Source: Epiperipatus broadwayi
Lineage: Eukaryota; Onychophora; Udeonychophora; Euonychophora; Peripatidae
Reading direction: 5' to 3'
Assembly (NCBI GenBank): GCA_028023455.1
Contig: JAQFVV010012978.1
Span: 186,001 to 250,000, forward strand
Length of the DNA stretch: 64,000 nucleotides
Each line of letters begins with the position of its first letter. Position 1 is the stretch's first letter. Made by a program: the position numbers and the translations under genes. Positions 39,301 to 46,886 of this stretch are shown one piece after another. Under the pieces are notes generated by a model that was not told the DNA's origin, did not search any database, and was given only the letters and a program-made list of their open reading frames with translations.

Positions 39301-40689
39301 TTGATATCAAAACCTATTCATCATTTTTATAAAACAATTCCATTTGTTTAATACCTCAAATGAGAAAATAGACATTAAAAAATTTTATGATCAGATATAA
39401 ACAGAATTTGATACAACATGCATGTAAAATTTATTTTTGATAACTAGATAATTGAAACACTAAAAGTGAAAATGAAAAGCAAAAACATGCTAATGATCAT
39501 AATGGATTTAAAAACAGGTTACTGATTAAGAAGCTTTTGCAAATTCCATAATTTTTTTAATCACTTACACATCTTTTAAACAACCAAACCTTTTATTATA
39601 TACACTGTAAATACTGGGTGGACTTTGTATGCACTGAAATAATTATATTCTTAATACTAAGTGATGTAACAATTTAGAATGTATAACCCTTCATTAAATT
39701 TCAAAAAGAATTAAAAGTTCATCCACGTAGAGCATGGAAAACATACAGATTACTTTTAGGAATAATATCAGATATTTATTTGAGTTTTTGGATATAAATG
39801 ATGGTGGACCAGATTAACTGAGAGTGAAGGGATAATTAAAAATGTATCTTAATAAAAAAAAATTTAATGAATAAAATAAAAAAAACAACAACAGGATAAT
39901 CAAAATTACTGTTGTTTCATCTTACATCAAATTTTGATTTTCCTGGGTTTTTCTATCTCACTCAAATCTTTTTTGTAAACCTACTTAATTCTTTCTTTTC
40001 TATCCAGAATTAATATGATTCATCATCAATTACATCTTTAGTCATCCTAGCATCTATAACCAGTTTTGGCTTTTGCAGACACTAGATTTAGCTTAAATGA
40101 TAGTCACAACTAGAACTTAAGATGAAACCAGTCTTCTAACCATCATATCTTGCATAATCACTGAAATTTATCCTATAACTATTTTTATTTTTTCATTCTC
40201 CACACAAATATTGGTAGTATTTTAATTAACTGTTTTTTTTTTGTTTGTTTTAAATAACTACTAATTCTCATTTAGATAATTCTTCATCTCTTTTAGTGTT
40301 CATATTTTATAAAAAGCTATGCTTTTATCTATAAAAAAAAGTACGATTTTTTAAAATTAAAACAAAGACTTCAGAATTTTTAGAATATTTGATATATTTG
40401 ACATTTTTAAAATAATTTATTAATAGAAAAATTTTTTAAATAATAAAAATAAATAAAAATGTAATTCTGTAATAGATGTACATACACTCTGATTTCCCAC
40501 CCATAGTAGTTCTTCTAAGGCATCAAATGAAACGGCAGATACAGATACCGGTTCCCGTCCATCCATAGCAACTGTGTGCATTTCTCTATATTCAGCATTT
40601 TCCAGAGGTATAGGCCTGTAATCGGGAACTGGGGTAAGGTCAACAGAATTAATTGAGGCATCATATTCCTGAACAATTGGATATTCCAT
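6249..40689 (-). CDS. PAN2: PAN2 deadenylase catalytic subunit, N-terminal part (nine exons, gene continues off the left edge)
   Basis: Joined exons: 40689-40486, 34699-34530, 31351-31231, 29676-29599, 29519-29401, 21644-21500, 19249-19111, 10300-10224 and 6373-6249, 1178 nt or about 392 codons. PAN2 with PAN3 shortens mRNA poly(A) tails in the cytoplasm; the PAN2 WD40 propeller and following linker dock PAN3. Seen: the exons read in order along the animal PAN2 N-terminus, with conserved blocks such as LWVGNQSGHLTSYHG, LSDFDIHG, DRFLMVFDMRVLR, LLRFIPTFISRL, FAFGDSGG, SRDTEFADP and LSIIPLPLC. All eight internal introns have GT..AG ends and matching phases. The ubiquitin-hydrolase-like and DEDD exonuclease domains are not in the window, so the gene should continue below position 1. 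The family assignment is recognition from memory of the PAN2 sequence; no search was run. Confidence 0.93.
6890..7840. repeat. Fold-back repeat, copy 1 (two inverted arms)
   Basis: A left arm (about 6930-7310) is answered by its reverse complement at about 7480-7826. Outer ends match: AACAGAGGCAAAATTTTCCAT on the left and CTACTGTATGGAGAATTTT on the right. Shared internal blocks include TGCATAAAATTCCTATCTAG, CCCAGACTAGTTTCTAGC and TTTAATAACCATAG. The middle (7310-7480) holds another inverted start of the same unit. Copies recur at 20.9, 32.3, 33.2, 41.6, 45.5, 49.0 and 49.5 kb. No coding capacity; the mobilising enzyme is unknown. Confidence 0.8.
9094..9224. mobile_element. Hairpin MITE-like element (~131 bp)
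   Basis: Imperfect palindrome: AGAAAAATTTAACTTTATTA on the left (from 9094) reappears reverse-complemented at 9166-9224. The arms are ~58 bp and the centre is a short loop between GCACAC and GTGTGC. Too short to code; resembles a non-autonomous inverted-repeat element. Confidence 0.65.
10224..10300 (-). CDS. PAN2: PAN2 coding exon 8 (end of propeller)
   Basis: 77 nt, acceptor ATACAG and donor GTAAGT. After completing a glycine codon it encodes FVHLFGCGEHTQFNVFSRD and TEFADP. The SRxTEFA motif marks the end of the propeller and start of the PAN3-binding linker. Too short to show as an ORF; found by matching the conserved motif and splice signals. Confidence 0.9.
14520..14600 (-). mobile_element. 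tRNA-derived SINE head
   Basis: On the minus strand the sequence has a box A-like TGGTTAGCATAGTTG (14570-14584), then CTTCCAAGCAGCTGGCC and a decayed box B GGATTCACTTCC (14538-14549). This is the order and spacing of a tRNA-related polymerase III promoter. Decay in box B argues against a functional tRNA. Confidence 0.65.
16089..16182. repeat. Small hairpin inverted repeat
   Basis: Left arm 16089-16130 (CTCCTTCTTTAAATAAA ... GCTTGAATGTTTGCAGCC) and right arm 16140-16182 (GGCTTACAAAAATTCAAG ... TTTATTTAAAGAGGGAG) pair over ~40 bp with a 9-bp loop. Probably a short MITE. Confidence 0.6.
16725..16830 (-). mobile_element. tRNA-derived SINE head
   Basis: Minus strand shows TAGCCTACTTGGTTAGAG (16799-16816, box A-like), then GGTCCCAGATTCATTTTCC (16756-16774, decayed box B). 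Arrangement as in tRNA-derived SINEs. Confidence 0.6.
19111..19249 (-). CDS. PAN2: PAN2 coding exon 7 (WD40 region)
   Basis: 139 nt, acceptor ATTAG and donor GTAAGT. Encodes CGQFQLVETAAISQATLCMH, then NTFDVSSSCQAFAFGDSG, matching the last propeller blade of PAN2 (MTFDVSASKQALAFGDSEG type). Leaves in phase 1. Confidence 0.92.
19250..21499 (-). other. PAN2 intron 6
   Basis: 2250 bp, AT-rich. A fragment of the fold-back repeat lies at about 20910-21035. Nothing else recognised. Confidence 0.85.
20910..21035. repeat. Fragment of the fold-back repeat family
   Basis: Contains CATGATCACCATTTCATATG, CTCTCCATAC and GGCTGCTGGAGGGTTGCAT, all blocks shared with the copies at 6.9, 32.3 and 45.5 kb, in shortened form. 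Confidence 0.55.
21500..21644 (-). CDS. PAN2: PAN2 coding exon 6 (WD40 region)
   Basis: 145 nt, acceptor TTACAG and donor GTAAAG. Encodes MGNLAVDRFLMVFDMRVLRV, then IDPILLRFIPTFISRLGVVSQ. This aligns with the DRFLKVYDLR / LRFIPTYTSRL block of vertebrate PAN2. Leaves in phase 0. The apparent methionine start is internal. Confidence 0.95.
22199..22231. repeat. Microsatellite (CATA)n followed by (CA)n
   Basis: Seven or so CATA units followed by CACACACACA. Simple repeat. Confidence 0.85.
22395..22700 (-). pseudogene. RTE-like LINE 3' fragment
   Basis: Base-level similarity to the better-preserved copy at 35210-35560: shared blocks GATCCACTA, AAG(G/A)TCTC(T/C)CCAAGTT, CTGATC(C/T)CTAGCCTC, GTGG(C/T)CTCTTTCT and TGTCCATCTATTATCATCTC. 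It covers the reverse transcriptase C-terminal tail on the minus strand and is heavily broken. Confidence 0.6.
22745..22865 (-). mobile_element. SINE-like sequence with a polymerase III box B
   Basis: Minus strand has CAGGTTCGAATGGCC (22753-22768), a near-perfect box B, followed by TGGTGGCGTCC. An upstream GCGAGCTAGTGACTGGGG could be box A but is spaced too far (~65 bp). The block around box B also resembles the sequence near 55070 and 58765 (TTTTCCAG ... TGGTCTGGTGGC), so it could be an LTR piece. Confidence 0.4.
23280..24160. other. GC-richer island, unidentified repeat-like DNA
   Basis: 23280-23560 and 23870-24140 are noticeably less AT-rich than the surrounding intron, separated by an AT-rich gap. 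A 67-codon open frame at 23954-24157 shows no known domain. Probably fragments of unidentified mobile elements. Confidence 0.35.
24665..24800 (-). pseudogene. RTE-like LINE fragment
   Basis: Matches 35560-35680 with small changes: AAAGTCTAAGACTCAGATTC against CAAAGTCTCAGATCC, and TTAAAAACATTCCTTTTCCA against TTAAAAACCTTCCTTTTCAA. A short, decayed piece of the same LINE family. Confidence 0.55.
25187..25850 (+). pseudogene. Decayed LINE reverse transcriptase, C-terminal half
   Basis: Conceptual reading across several frameshifts gives, in order, LICIRFANDMALI (the FADD box, here FAND), KINANEIKSI, TGFKYLRGWIPDD, RMRIMAFNNDKK, ITLYGVK, MYMYRKML and the EHVHR block. This is the usual order after motif C in RTE/CR1-like LINEs. 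Multiple stops and the altered catalytic box make it a dead copy. Confidence 0.7.
26323..26501. mobile_element. Hairpin MITE-like element (~180 bp)
   Basis: Left arm 26323-26389 (AATATAATATTAATATT ... ACCCACTATTGACGG) pairs with right arm 26428-26501 (CCATCAATAGGGGGTTG ... GCTATTAATATTATATT), with a ~38-bp loop. Arms differ at a handful of positions. Confidence 0.7.
28261..28700. mobile_element. Long hairpin element with ~190-bp arms
   Basis: Arms 28261-28452 and 28510-28700 are near-identical reverse complements around a ~57-bp centre. The 16-bp string TCTGCTACCTAATAAA occurs immediately outside on the left (28250-28265) and again at 28761-28776, so the whole unit may have inserted with a target duplication plus ~60 bp of extra sequence on the right. 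No coding frame. Confidence 0.75.
29401..29519 (-). CDS. PAN2: PAN2 coding exon 5 (WD40 region)
   Basis: 119 nt, acceptor TTTTAG and donor GTAATA. Encodes VTLRDPKTLRAEHVFEAHSG, then LSDFDIHGHLLVTCGFSNR, one of the most conserved stretches of the PAN2 propeller. Leaves in phase 2; the arginine codon is completed by A from the next exon. Confidence 0.94.
29520..29598 (-). other. PAN2 intron 4 (79 bp)
   Basis: GTAAGT..TTTTAG intron of only 79 bp, against 1.5-8.8 kb for all others. Confidence 0.9.
29599..29676 (-). CDS. PAN2: PAN2 coding exon 4 (WD40 region)
   Basis: 78 nt, 26 codons, acceptor TATAG and donor GTAAGT. Encodes VQIQESDCAILRSTNRF and ICSGDTSGK, the PAN2 strand with the TNRF and TSGK motifs. 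It is separated from exon 5 by a 79-bp intron, by far the shortest in the gene. Confidence 0.92.
29677..31230 (-). other. PAN2 intron 3
   Basis: 1554 bp, AT-rich. A perfect 28-bp palindrome lies at 30018-30045 (CTCTGTGTGTATATA and its complement). Nothing else recognised. Confidence 0.85.
31231..31351 (-). CDS. PAN2: PAN2 coding exon 3 (WD40 region)
   Basis: 121 nt between acceptor TTTTAG and donor GTTAGT. Encodes SEVMEEMRCMLMTSP, then VLMGGHQDTLVELDL and EEIQH, matching the PAN2 segment with the LLVGGLQ-type blade. Leaves in phase 0. Confidence 0.92.
32255..32900. repeat. Fold-back repeat, copy 2
   Basis: Left arm about 32260-32640 and shorter inverted right arm about 32660-32870. Ends read GACAAACTCTCCATATAGTA and CTACTGTATGGAGAGTTTG. 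Shares TGCATAAAATC, CTTGTGGCTTTCATCAGTGA and TTAAGAACCATAATCACTAT with the other copies. Confidence 0.75.
33196..33319. mobile_element. Minimal 124-bp derivative of the fold-back family
   Basis: Terminal inverted repeats of 25-26 bp: ATTAAACAAGGCAAA-CTCTC on the left (33196-33220) and its complement on the right (33293-33319), differing by one A. TTAA sits at both ends. The interior is the first ~70 bp of the family's left arm. It looks like an internally deleted, end-retaining copy. Confidence 0.75.
34530..34699 (-). CDS. PAN2: PAN2 coding exon 2 (WD40 region)
   Basis: 170 nt, enters in phase 0 after AACAG and leaves in phase 2 before GTATGT. Encodes GHLTSYHGHNLEKFTSF through GLILFNY, matching the propeller segment that follows LWVG in animal PAN2. 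The last codon is completed by T from the next exon (serine). Confidence 0.92.
35210..36290 (-). pseudogene. RTE-type LINE, 3' part of reverse transcriptase
   Basis: The best frame (36025-35654, 123 codons) reads LNHLNFADDVVVFAM (motif C, FADD), then ELSDESKKVGLTVNVKK and INYK-type ATTDGN blocks, as in RTE/BovB-like elements. Below 35654 a broken frame continues with SWAGDIARR, TIEILNW and RDQRRWIELGE, the typical RTE C-terminal signature, down to a GATGAT-rich tail at 35203-35222. The upstream half (to ~36290) is frameshifted. The 5' end, with the endonuclease, is missing. Confidence 0.85.
36700..36790 (+). mobile_element. Possible tRNA-derived SINE head
   Basis: GCAGTGGTAAAATTATGG (36704-36721, box A-like) and GGATTGCAAGTC (36751-36762, box B-like) at tRNA-like spacing. 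Weak but same layout as the heads at 14.5 and 16.8 kb. Confidence 0.45.
37810..37851. repeat. Tandem pair of 21-bp units with an internal palindrome
   Basis: CTGAAGTTTGAATTCAAACC occurs twice in a row; each contains the perfect 14-bp palindrome GTTTGAATTCAAAC. Confidence 0.8.
40486..40689 (-). CDS. PAN2: PAN2 first recognised coding exon (68 codons)
   Basis: Starts at ATG 40689 with MEYPIVQEYDASIN and ends LLWVGNQS before a GTATGT donor, phase 0. The PVSVS and LWVG strings match the start of the PAN2 propeller. A good splice acceptor (T-rich tract, then TATAG) ends exactly at the base before this ATG. The exon is therefore internal to the transcript: either a 5' UTR exon or another short coding exon lies upstream. 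Vertebrate PAN2 has roughly 27 more residues before PVSVS, so the true start may be in an unseen exon. Confidence 0.88.
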
Positions 40690-41600
40690 CTATATACAAA
40701 AAATTTAAACATATATATTGACATAAACATTCATACATAATCAATTAAAGAAAATGTTATAATAATGAGCATAAACTTATACGAAAAAAATCAGAATAAA
40801 AAAAGTCCTTTAATTATAAGAGTTGGCTACTGTATTATATCTTAATTCACAATAATTTTGCTACAGTGTACTTCAATGCTTTAGTTCATATATTTTAGAT
40901 CATTTGATTATGTTATAAGCACATTTAATTCTATTGGGTGGGTAAATAAATAATGGAATTTATCAAATTCATCATTATAAGTCACTGATAAATGAATTTA
41001 ACTATTTTAATCCAGGAAAAAAAAATAGAAGAAACAAAAAAAAAGTCGAAGGAGAGTTTGGAACATTATACAAATCAATTCACAAACCACAAATATGTCA
41101 ACATCTATAATATGGTGATTCTCTGCCGTTTTGTCGTTCGACCACTTATAAAGTTGTTTCTTCACTTCTATAGCAAATGTATTGACTCTACAATATAATT
41201 TAACCACAGTCAAATCCTTCACAATAAAATAATTTAAAATTGCACATTTCTAGAAAATCTTTAAAATAATATTGTACAATCTGCTCCTTCTTTGAAAACT
41301 ACATTCATGTTCTCCAGAAAATAGTTTTGAGAACATGTTATTCTTCATCCTTTCAAATGCTTAAACCAATGAAAATGATTATTTACAAATATTGATTCAT
41401 CAGATTCAGAAAGCTGAAAAATATACCAATTAATCTTATAATAATTATAACATTGCAACATATTTTTGGAATATTGCAAAGCATAATCTAACAAAAAAAT
41501 TTTGACATTATTTAACAGAATATTTAAGATTCACTTCCATATAATAAATATTATATAACACTAGCCTACACGTTGCTTCAACAGCATATTATTTTCTTTC
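40690..41600. other. Upstream of the first recognised PAN2 exon
   Basis: The splice acceptor TATAG ends at 40690. The rest is AT-rich and without supported features; overlapping short ORFs at 40992-41222 on both strands look random. Confidence 0.5.
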
Positions 41601-42370
41601 ACCATACTTGTGCCACCTACAAACAAGTTTTAGTAAATAATAGATGCCAATTGGTAATGCTTAATAAATCTCTATCTAATGCTGTGTTATCCAATCAATA
41701 TCCCCAAAGTTGTTTGTAGCTTATGGCTTTCATCAGTGAAGAGCTCTCAAGCTTGGAACAATGGATCTGAACTTTAGGACCAAATAACACTTTAAAGCTT
41801 CTAACAGCCATTATTAACTTTTTTGTCTTACTATAAGTTATCAACTCAGATTAAAAAAACAAAAAATATTTTAAATCTAAGCCAGTTTGCCTGTATAGTT
41901 ATATAGATCTGAAATCAGTTCCATATCTATATATTATGATGTTCTTAGTTTTATTAAGAACTATAGGCCCTTTTACCTCTGACCAGAATATAAGTCAGGT
42001 GATAGTCATGTGACATTTTATTGATTTTATACTAAAAACTGATCATGGGGTAGAACTGCCTATAGTTGTCAAAAAACTAAGAACATCATAATATATAGAA
42101 ACCAAGCTGTTTTCAGATCAATATGACTATGTAGATGAGTTGGCTTACCTTGAAAATATGTATAGGTTTCGATTTGGCTAATAGCTTGATAGTAAAATAG
42201 AGAAGTAAATGATGGCTTCTGGAAAACAGGTGCATTAGATTCTAAAAGTCCAGGTTCATGATTCCAAGTTCCAAAGCACCTAATAAAAGCCATAAGTTAG
42301 ATAACATTTGGGGGATATTGGATAGGACAGTACTAGATAGGGATTTATTAAGCACTAATAAGTGGAAATT
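41600..42370. repeat. Fold-back repeat, copy 3 (diverged)
   Basis: Left arm about 41640-41970 (ATATCCCCAAAGTTG, TTATGGCTTTCATCAGTGA, TAACAGCCATTA) and inverted right arm about 42070-42365 (ATGGCTTCTGGAAAACAG, AGCCATAAGTTAGATAAC, CTAGATAGGGATTTATTA). Diverged more than the 45.5 kb copy. Confidence 0.65.
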
Positions 42371-42379
42371 ATTACTTAC

Positions 42380-43900
42380 TAAAGCTTACATTAAGTGGCA
42401 TAACTGTGGTGAAAGAAAAAAAATACAATAAATATGGCAAAATAATAGCTGAATTCACATCCAATTTTCTATTTAAAAAAGTTACCAAAATATATAAACT
42501 CATCATATTCTTAATATCCAAATAAAAGTTCCTAAAGATTTTTCTTTTTATCATTGACTGATAAAGCAAAAGAATTTTTCTTACACATTAATATGAATTG
42601 ATTAAAAACAATAATAAAGTCATCTTAGTTTTATAATATGTTATTTTTGTTATTATAATATGATTTGATTGTAAAGTAATCAACTTGAGAATGTAAATCA
42701 GTTTAAGTATATTTGTAGTTTTTTAGAAAGAAAAGCAGATTTGATATGCAACTTCTGAACTTCATGAATTAAAAAGGGTATTAAATCATAGCAACTATAA
42801 AAACTTATTAACTAAATTATAAATAGAGATTTTACTCTGAAAACATGGAGTTCTATCAATAAATAATATAAAAACATTGAAAAATTAGAGTTAGGAATGT
42901 TTCATAATATGGTACTTAAGTATTAGTTCGGATACCAAGATTGATTATGGATAAAAAAAATTCCTATAAGAGAAATAAATTTTAAATTCCTGATTAAAAA
43001 AAAAAACCAACTAATTACATCTTTATTTAGATAAATTGTAATTATAAATAAAATTAGATACTTAACTGATTTTAACTTATATTTTTTATAAATGTACATA
43101 TACGTCACTTTTACAAACTTTCATTTTTTAAAAAAAAAGAAGATAAACTGCCCTCAATCCATTCTATTAATATTGTCTTTGCTTGTCAATCAATAAGAAT
43201 ATTCACAAACATGCATACACAATATTAATATGCGGACTACTAAGCATTTCATTATCGCTTTTAGACATTTTCTCAAAGCATATGGAAATATACATTTTTC
43301 ACATGTATTTGGTCATATGTTTATAATTACATTCCTCCACCGGGTGCTAAATGCGAATAGAAGCCGGTCTCTATCCTGCATGAGATTGGTATAGTGAAAA
43401 TTACACTATCGAAATTATGGAAATATAATTTGGTATACATAAACATCAATGTTATTATTTCATTTGCAATATAAAAAAGTGATTCATCAAACATAAATGA
43501 ATTCATCATTGCAGATATTAGTTAATGTGACATCATAATTTACAAAGTAGTTGTAAGATGATATTATTTCTCTATATTCACTACATAAAAACATAGTTTT
43601 ATTTATAAATAAAAGTACTTATGTTTGTGATAGACATACAATAAGATTAAATTTATAAAGAATATCACAGATTACACTTTTAATAATTGCATGAAAACTA
43701 TTCGAAACAAGATATTGGTTGACTTTTTTTTTTTTAATATTATCATTTGGAACACATACATACTTTAGATAAAAATAATCTTTTTTCGTCTTTTGTATTA
43801 GACTTGTAATTGTTGTATATCGAATAATTATAATATAATTGCACTAACCTTTCATTAAATACTATATTTCAAACCTTTTACTGTTATTGCTTTTGTGTAA
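42380..43900. other. AT-rich stretch with a small GC-rich block at 43330-43400
   Basis: Mostly featureless. 43330-43400 (CCACCGGGTGCTAAATGCG and GAAGCCGGTCTCTATCC) stands out in base composition. It may be a 5' UTR exon of PAN2 (a GTAATT donor would follow on the minus strand) or a repeat fragment. I cannot tell which. Confidence 0.25.
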
Positions 43901-43984
43901 TAATAAAAACCTTTAGCTTCACTTCGTTTCCAGTGTGTTTCCATATTTTATTATTGTTTTTTATCGTCCAAAAAAAAAAAAAAA

Positions 43985-44060
43985 GTACTAATACGCCATC
44001 TTTGTTATTTTCGCTCCCTCTACTGAGAACTTCGTTCTTGAAATTAAAAGTATGGGGAGG
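43985..44060 (-). promoter_or_regulatory. Possible PAN2 promoter region with YY1-like motif
   Basis: Minus strand contains AAGATGGCG (44002-43994), the motif often found just after transcription starts of housekeeping genes, in a slightly GC-richer setting upstream of PAN2 (GAGGGAGCG, a CCCCCCCC run). It is 3.3 kb upstream of the first recognised coding exon, comparable to the gene's intron sizes. Inference only; no TATA box or mapped start supports it. Confidence 0.25.
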
Positions 44061-44100
44061 GGGGGGTGTCATATTTCTTTTATTAATAAAATAATTTTTT

Positions 44101-44225
44101 GAGAGATAATTCGCCACGTGTAAATGTACAGGGCCTGAGTTTAACCCAAGCAGCCGTACATAATTATTTTTAGAAAATAAACACAAAACGTTTTTGACAA
44201 TTTGCTGGTTAAACTCCGTGATATA
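44101..44225. repeat. Short copy of an LTR- or SINE-like repeat
   Basis: Shares TAATTATTTTTAGAAAATAA and CACAAAA with 51915-51950, plus GAGTTTAACCCAAGCAGC (GAGTTTAATCCAAGAAGC there), and then TTTGCTGG...AAACT. It lacks ~75 bp present in the 51.9 kb copy. AATAAA suggests a polyadenylation signal; GTTTAACCC faintly resembles a box B. Confidence 0.5.
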
Positions 44226-45300
44226 TCACTCTCTTAAATTTAACATGAAACAGATCTTTATAGGGTTTGACTCTATTACTACTTTATTAAAAGTCATTTA
44301 TTTCATTCTACTAACTTTCTATGCTAGTTTTCCACCAGCGTTTTAATGAACATTTACTGTTCACCGACATCGGGTTTACCAGTACCTTACTGCTTTTTAA
44401 CTTATCTCTGATTCAGTCTAATTGACTTTCACTGCAACTCTCTTTCGTTTCTCTCTCATCAAAACCCAAATATTTTAATAACTACTAAATTGCATAAATG
44501 TCTCATTACGATCTTTATACAAATTAGGATATCCAGATTAATTTCCACTTTGCATTATTTTATTCTGCATTTGAGTAACTACAATATTTTTTTGGAAACA
44601 CAAATACATGTAACTACTTATTTCACAAAACAGTCAATACACTATAATACCTCCCCTTCACTCTAGAAATAAGTCCCTATAGCAAGAAACAATGTTGTAA
44701 CTTTTCGATAAACGTCGGTCTCTGCAAGGTCTTAATACCCCCCCACCACCACCACCGCCGCCACTCAGTTATTTCTTCTTGTTTCCGCTATAAAGCTCTG
44801 TAGGCATGATAAAGTTGTTTTAGTATTGTTAGACATATCCGTTTAATTATTATCCATTAAAGAATCTTCAATGCGTATAAAAATTGAATCCTTATTTTTA
44901 TTTATAACTTCTGTATGCTCAATTAAATATTTCTTCATATGACTAACATGTTGTCTTACTGCTCTATTACCTCCAATTTAATTTCATGTATTTGGATAGT
45001 TAGTATTCTAATTATTTCCTTAAGTATCCATATCTCTTATCCCGACAGTCTATACTATGCTAACCTTGATGTTTTAACTGTTTATGTTCTTTCTTTTAAT
45101 CTTGTCTGAAATTAGTACAGATATATGCATCCTTATACAGTGCTTCATAAGTAATTCTGCCAGGTTTTCTTTGTAACAAAACTGATTGTGAAGGGCTGAT
45201 GAAACATTACCATTGTTAGTACTTCATAGATATCAGCTTAATCCATTCTATTCAGCTTTACATTTAAGATTTGTTGTGTTTGGTTTGGCTTACAGTTTCA
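44226..45300. other. No gene recognised; (CCA/CCG)n microsatellite at 44738-44765
   Basis: AT-rich DNA apart from a C-rich run ACCCCCCCACC followed by CCA and CCG triplets. Nothing else recognised. Confidence 0.5.
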
Positions 45301-45314
45301 GTTCCAAACCAATA

Positions 45315-45433
45315 GACAAATCATGACAAACTACTCTACAATTAATATGTATAATTTTTTAGCTAGCAAAAAACAGACAAATGATGACAAACTACTCAAC
45401 AATTAATATGTATAATTTTTTAGCTAGCAAAAA
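45315..45433. repeat. Two tandem copies of a 61-bp unit
   Basis: GACAAATCATGACAAACTAC...TTTTTTAGCTAGCAAAA is repeated with three or four differences immediately after itself (copies start at 45315 and 45376). Close by, ACTCACTATACGTATTG is also duplicated (45477-45511). Confidence 0.85.
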
Positions 45434-45475
45434 TATACATGCATGTTAGTTAATCAAACATATAAATATGGTAAA

Positions 45476-46320
45476 ACTCACTATACGTATTGTAACTCAC
45501 TATACGTATTGCCAAACACAGCAAGCTAGAGAAATCAATAGATGCCAAAAGGCTTGTGCATAAAATCCCTATCTAGTGCCTACTCATCCAATATCCCCAG
45601 ACTAGTTTCTGGCTTGTGGCCTTCATCAGTGAGGAGCCTTGGATCTGAGAGCACTGCACCTAGATCTTAGGATCTAATGCAACCCTCCAGCAGCCACCTT
45701 TTATCTCCTCTTAACTACAAAACTATGAGTCTTAAACTGAAAACATCTTAATGTTTTCAATTCAAGCCCATCAGCATATATAGTCATATGGGTCTGAACT
45801 CAGTTCAGTACCCATACAGTTTGGTGTCTTTGGTTCTTTAATAACCATAGCCAATATGTATAATGAGTTTTGCCTGTTTTAAAAGTTATACGCAATCATA
45901 AGAAGTGGTGGTCATGTAATGTTTATTGGCTTAAAACCAATCCTGCTTAATAGGATAGTGGTGGCTATGGTTATTAAAGAACCAAAGACAATAAAACGTA
46001 TGGGTACTAAACTGAGTTCAGACCCATATGACTATATAAGTTGATGAACTTGAATTGAAAACATTAAGGTGCTTTTGGTTTAAGACTCATAGTTTTGTAG
46101 TTAAGTGGAGATAAAAAATGGCTTCTGGAGGGTTGCATTAGATCCTAAGATCTAGGTGGTGCTCTCAGATCCAAGGCTCTTCATTGACGAAGGCCACAAG
46201 CCAGAAACTAGTCTGGGGATATTGAATGAGTAGGCACTAGATATAGTGAGTTTTGCCTGTTTTAAAACAGTTATATGCAAGCATAAGAAGTGATGGTCAT
46301 GTGATGTTTATTATATAAAC
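45476..46320. repeat. Fold-back repeat, copy 4 (best preserved)
   Basis: Left arm 45520-45855 and right arm 45955-46250 are close reverse complements over ~300 bp: TGCATAAAATCCCTATCTAG / CTAGATA...; GCAACCCTCCAGCAGCCA / TGGCTTCTGGAGGGTTGC; CATATAGTCATATGGGTCTG / CAGACCCATATGACTATATA. GAGTTTTGCCTGTTTTAAAA follows each arm on its outer or inner side. The copy is young relative to the others. No ORF, no recognised transposase ends. Confidence 0.85.
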
Positions 46321-46339
46321 ATGGTTCATACAAGTTAAT

Positions 46340-46819
46340 GCTGAGGTAGTCATGCCGAGTAATGGAACTCATTTCCAGCTATATAAGTCGCCTTCTTCAT
46401 GTGCTCAAGTAAGACTCTTCTAACTGTACCAGATAGCTTGTCTAGAGTCGACTGTAGTTCATACTCTTCCAGCTGCACTTAAATAGCTTGCCTCTAGTCG
46501 ATTGTGGATATAGCATTTTCCAGTCCTTATGTGGACTTGCCTCACAGTGTGGACACGACTAGAGAAAATACCTTTGCTGATGGCAGAGAGTTTACTGGAT
46601 AGCGCATTCAGTTGATCAGGTTGACAGAAGTAATTGCCCTCTGCCTTGCCTCCAAAAAGGTCGACTATTTAATAGCAGATCCCCTACCTTATTGGAAACA
46701 CTCGGATTATGTATACGAAATCCAATGAAGCATTTATCCCCATTAGATAGTGACTGTGTGCTAATCAATCAGGCAAGGAATCTGGAATAGTCTGCTTCTA
46801 AAGGCAAAATCAAATATAC
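46340..46819 (-). repeat. 3' LTR of Gypsy element 1
   Basis: On the minus strand the sequence right after the polypurine tract begins TGTATATTTGATTTTGCC, as an LTR should, and runs ~480 bp towards 46340, where another repeat begins. It has an internally repeated motif (CAGCTGGAAGAGTATG.. / CAGTTAGAAGAGTCTT..). No second LTR was found above the gag, so the 5' LTR is lost or outside recognition. Confidence 0.6.
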
Positions 46820-46832
46820 ATCCCTCCCCCTG
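46820..46832 (-). promoter_or_regulatory. Polypurine tract of Gypsy element 1
   Basis: Minus-strand AGGGGGAGGGA directly before TGTATA. This is where plus-strand DNA synthesis is primed in LTR retroelements and marks the LTR edge. Confidence 0.7.
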
Positions 46833-46886
46833 GCTAAAATTAGCCCTGGAGGACATAGTCATCAAGATGCACTGGATGATGCATTT

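Larger units (their letters stand above)
34700..40485 (-). other. PAN2 intron 1
   Basis: 5786 bp. Contains the RTE LINE remnant at 35210-36290, a SINE-like head at 36.7 kb and a palindromic tandem duplication at 37810. 37860-40480 holds nothing recognised. Confidence 0.85.

Noticed and set aside
43884-44186. 100-codon minus-strand ORF covering the promoter-like patch
   Set aside because: Composition is dictated by homopolymer runs (F and P strings), with no homology recognised; it overlaps a repeat shared with 51.9 kb.
45315-45433. CRISPR-like repeat array
   Set aside because: Only two adjacent 61-bp copies without spacers, in a eukaryotic intron-rich context; a plain tandem duplication.
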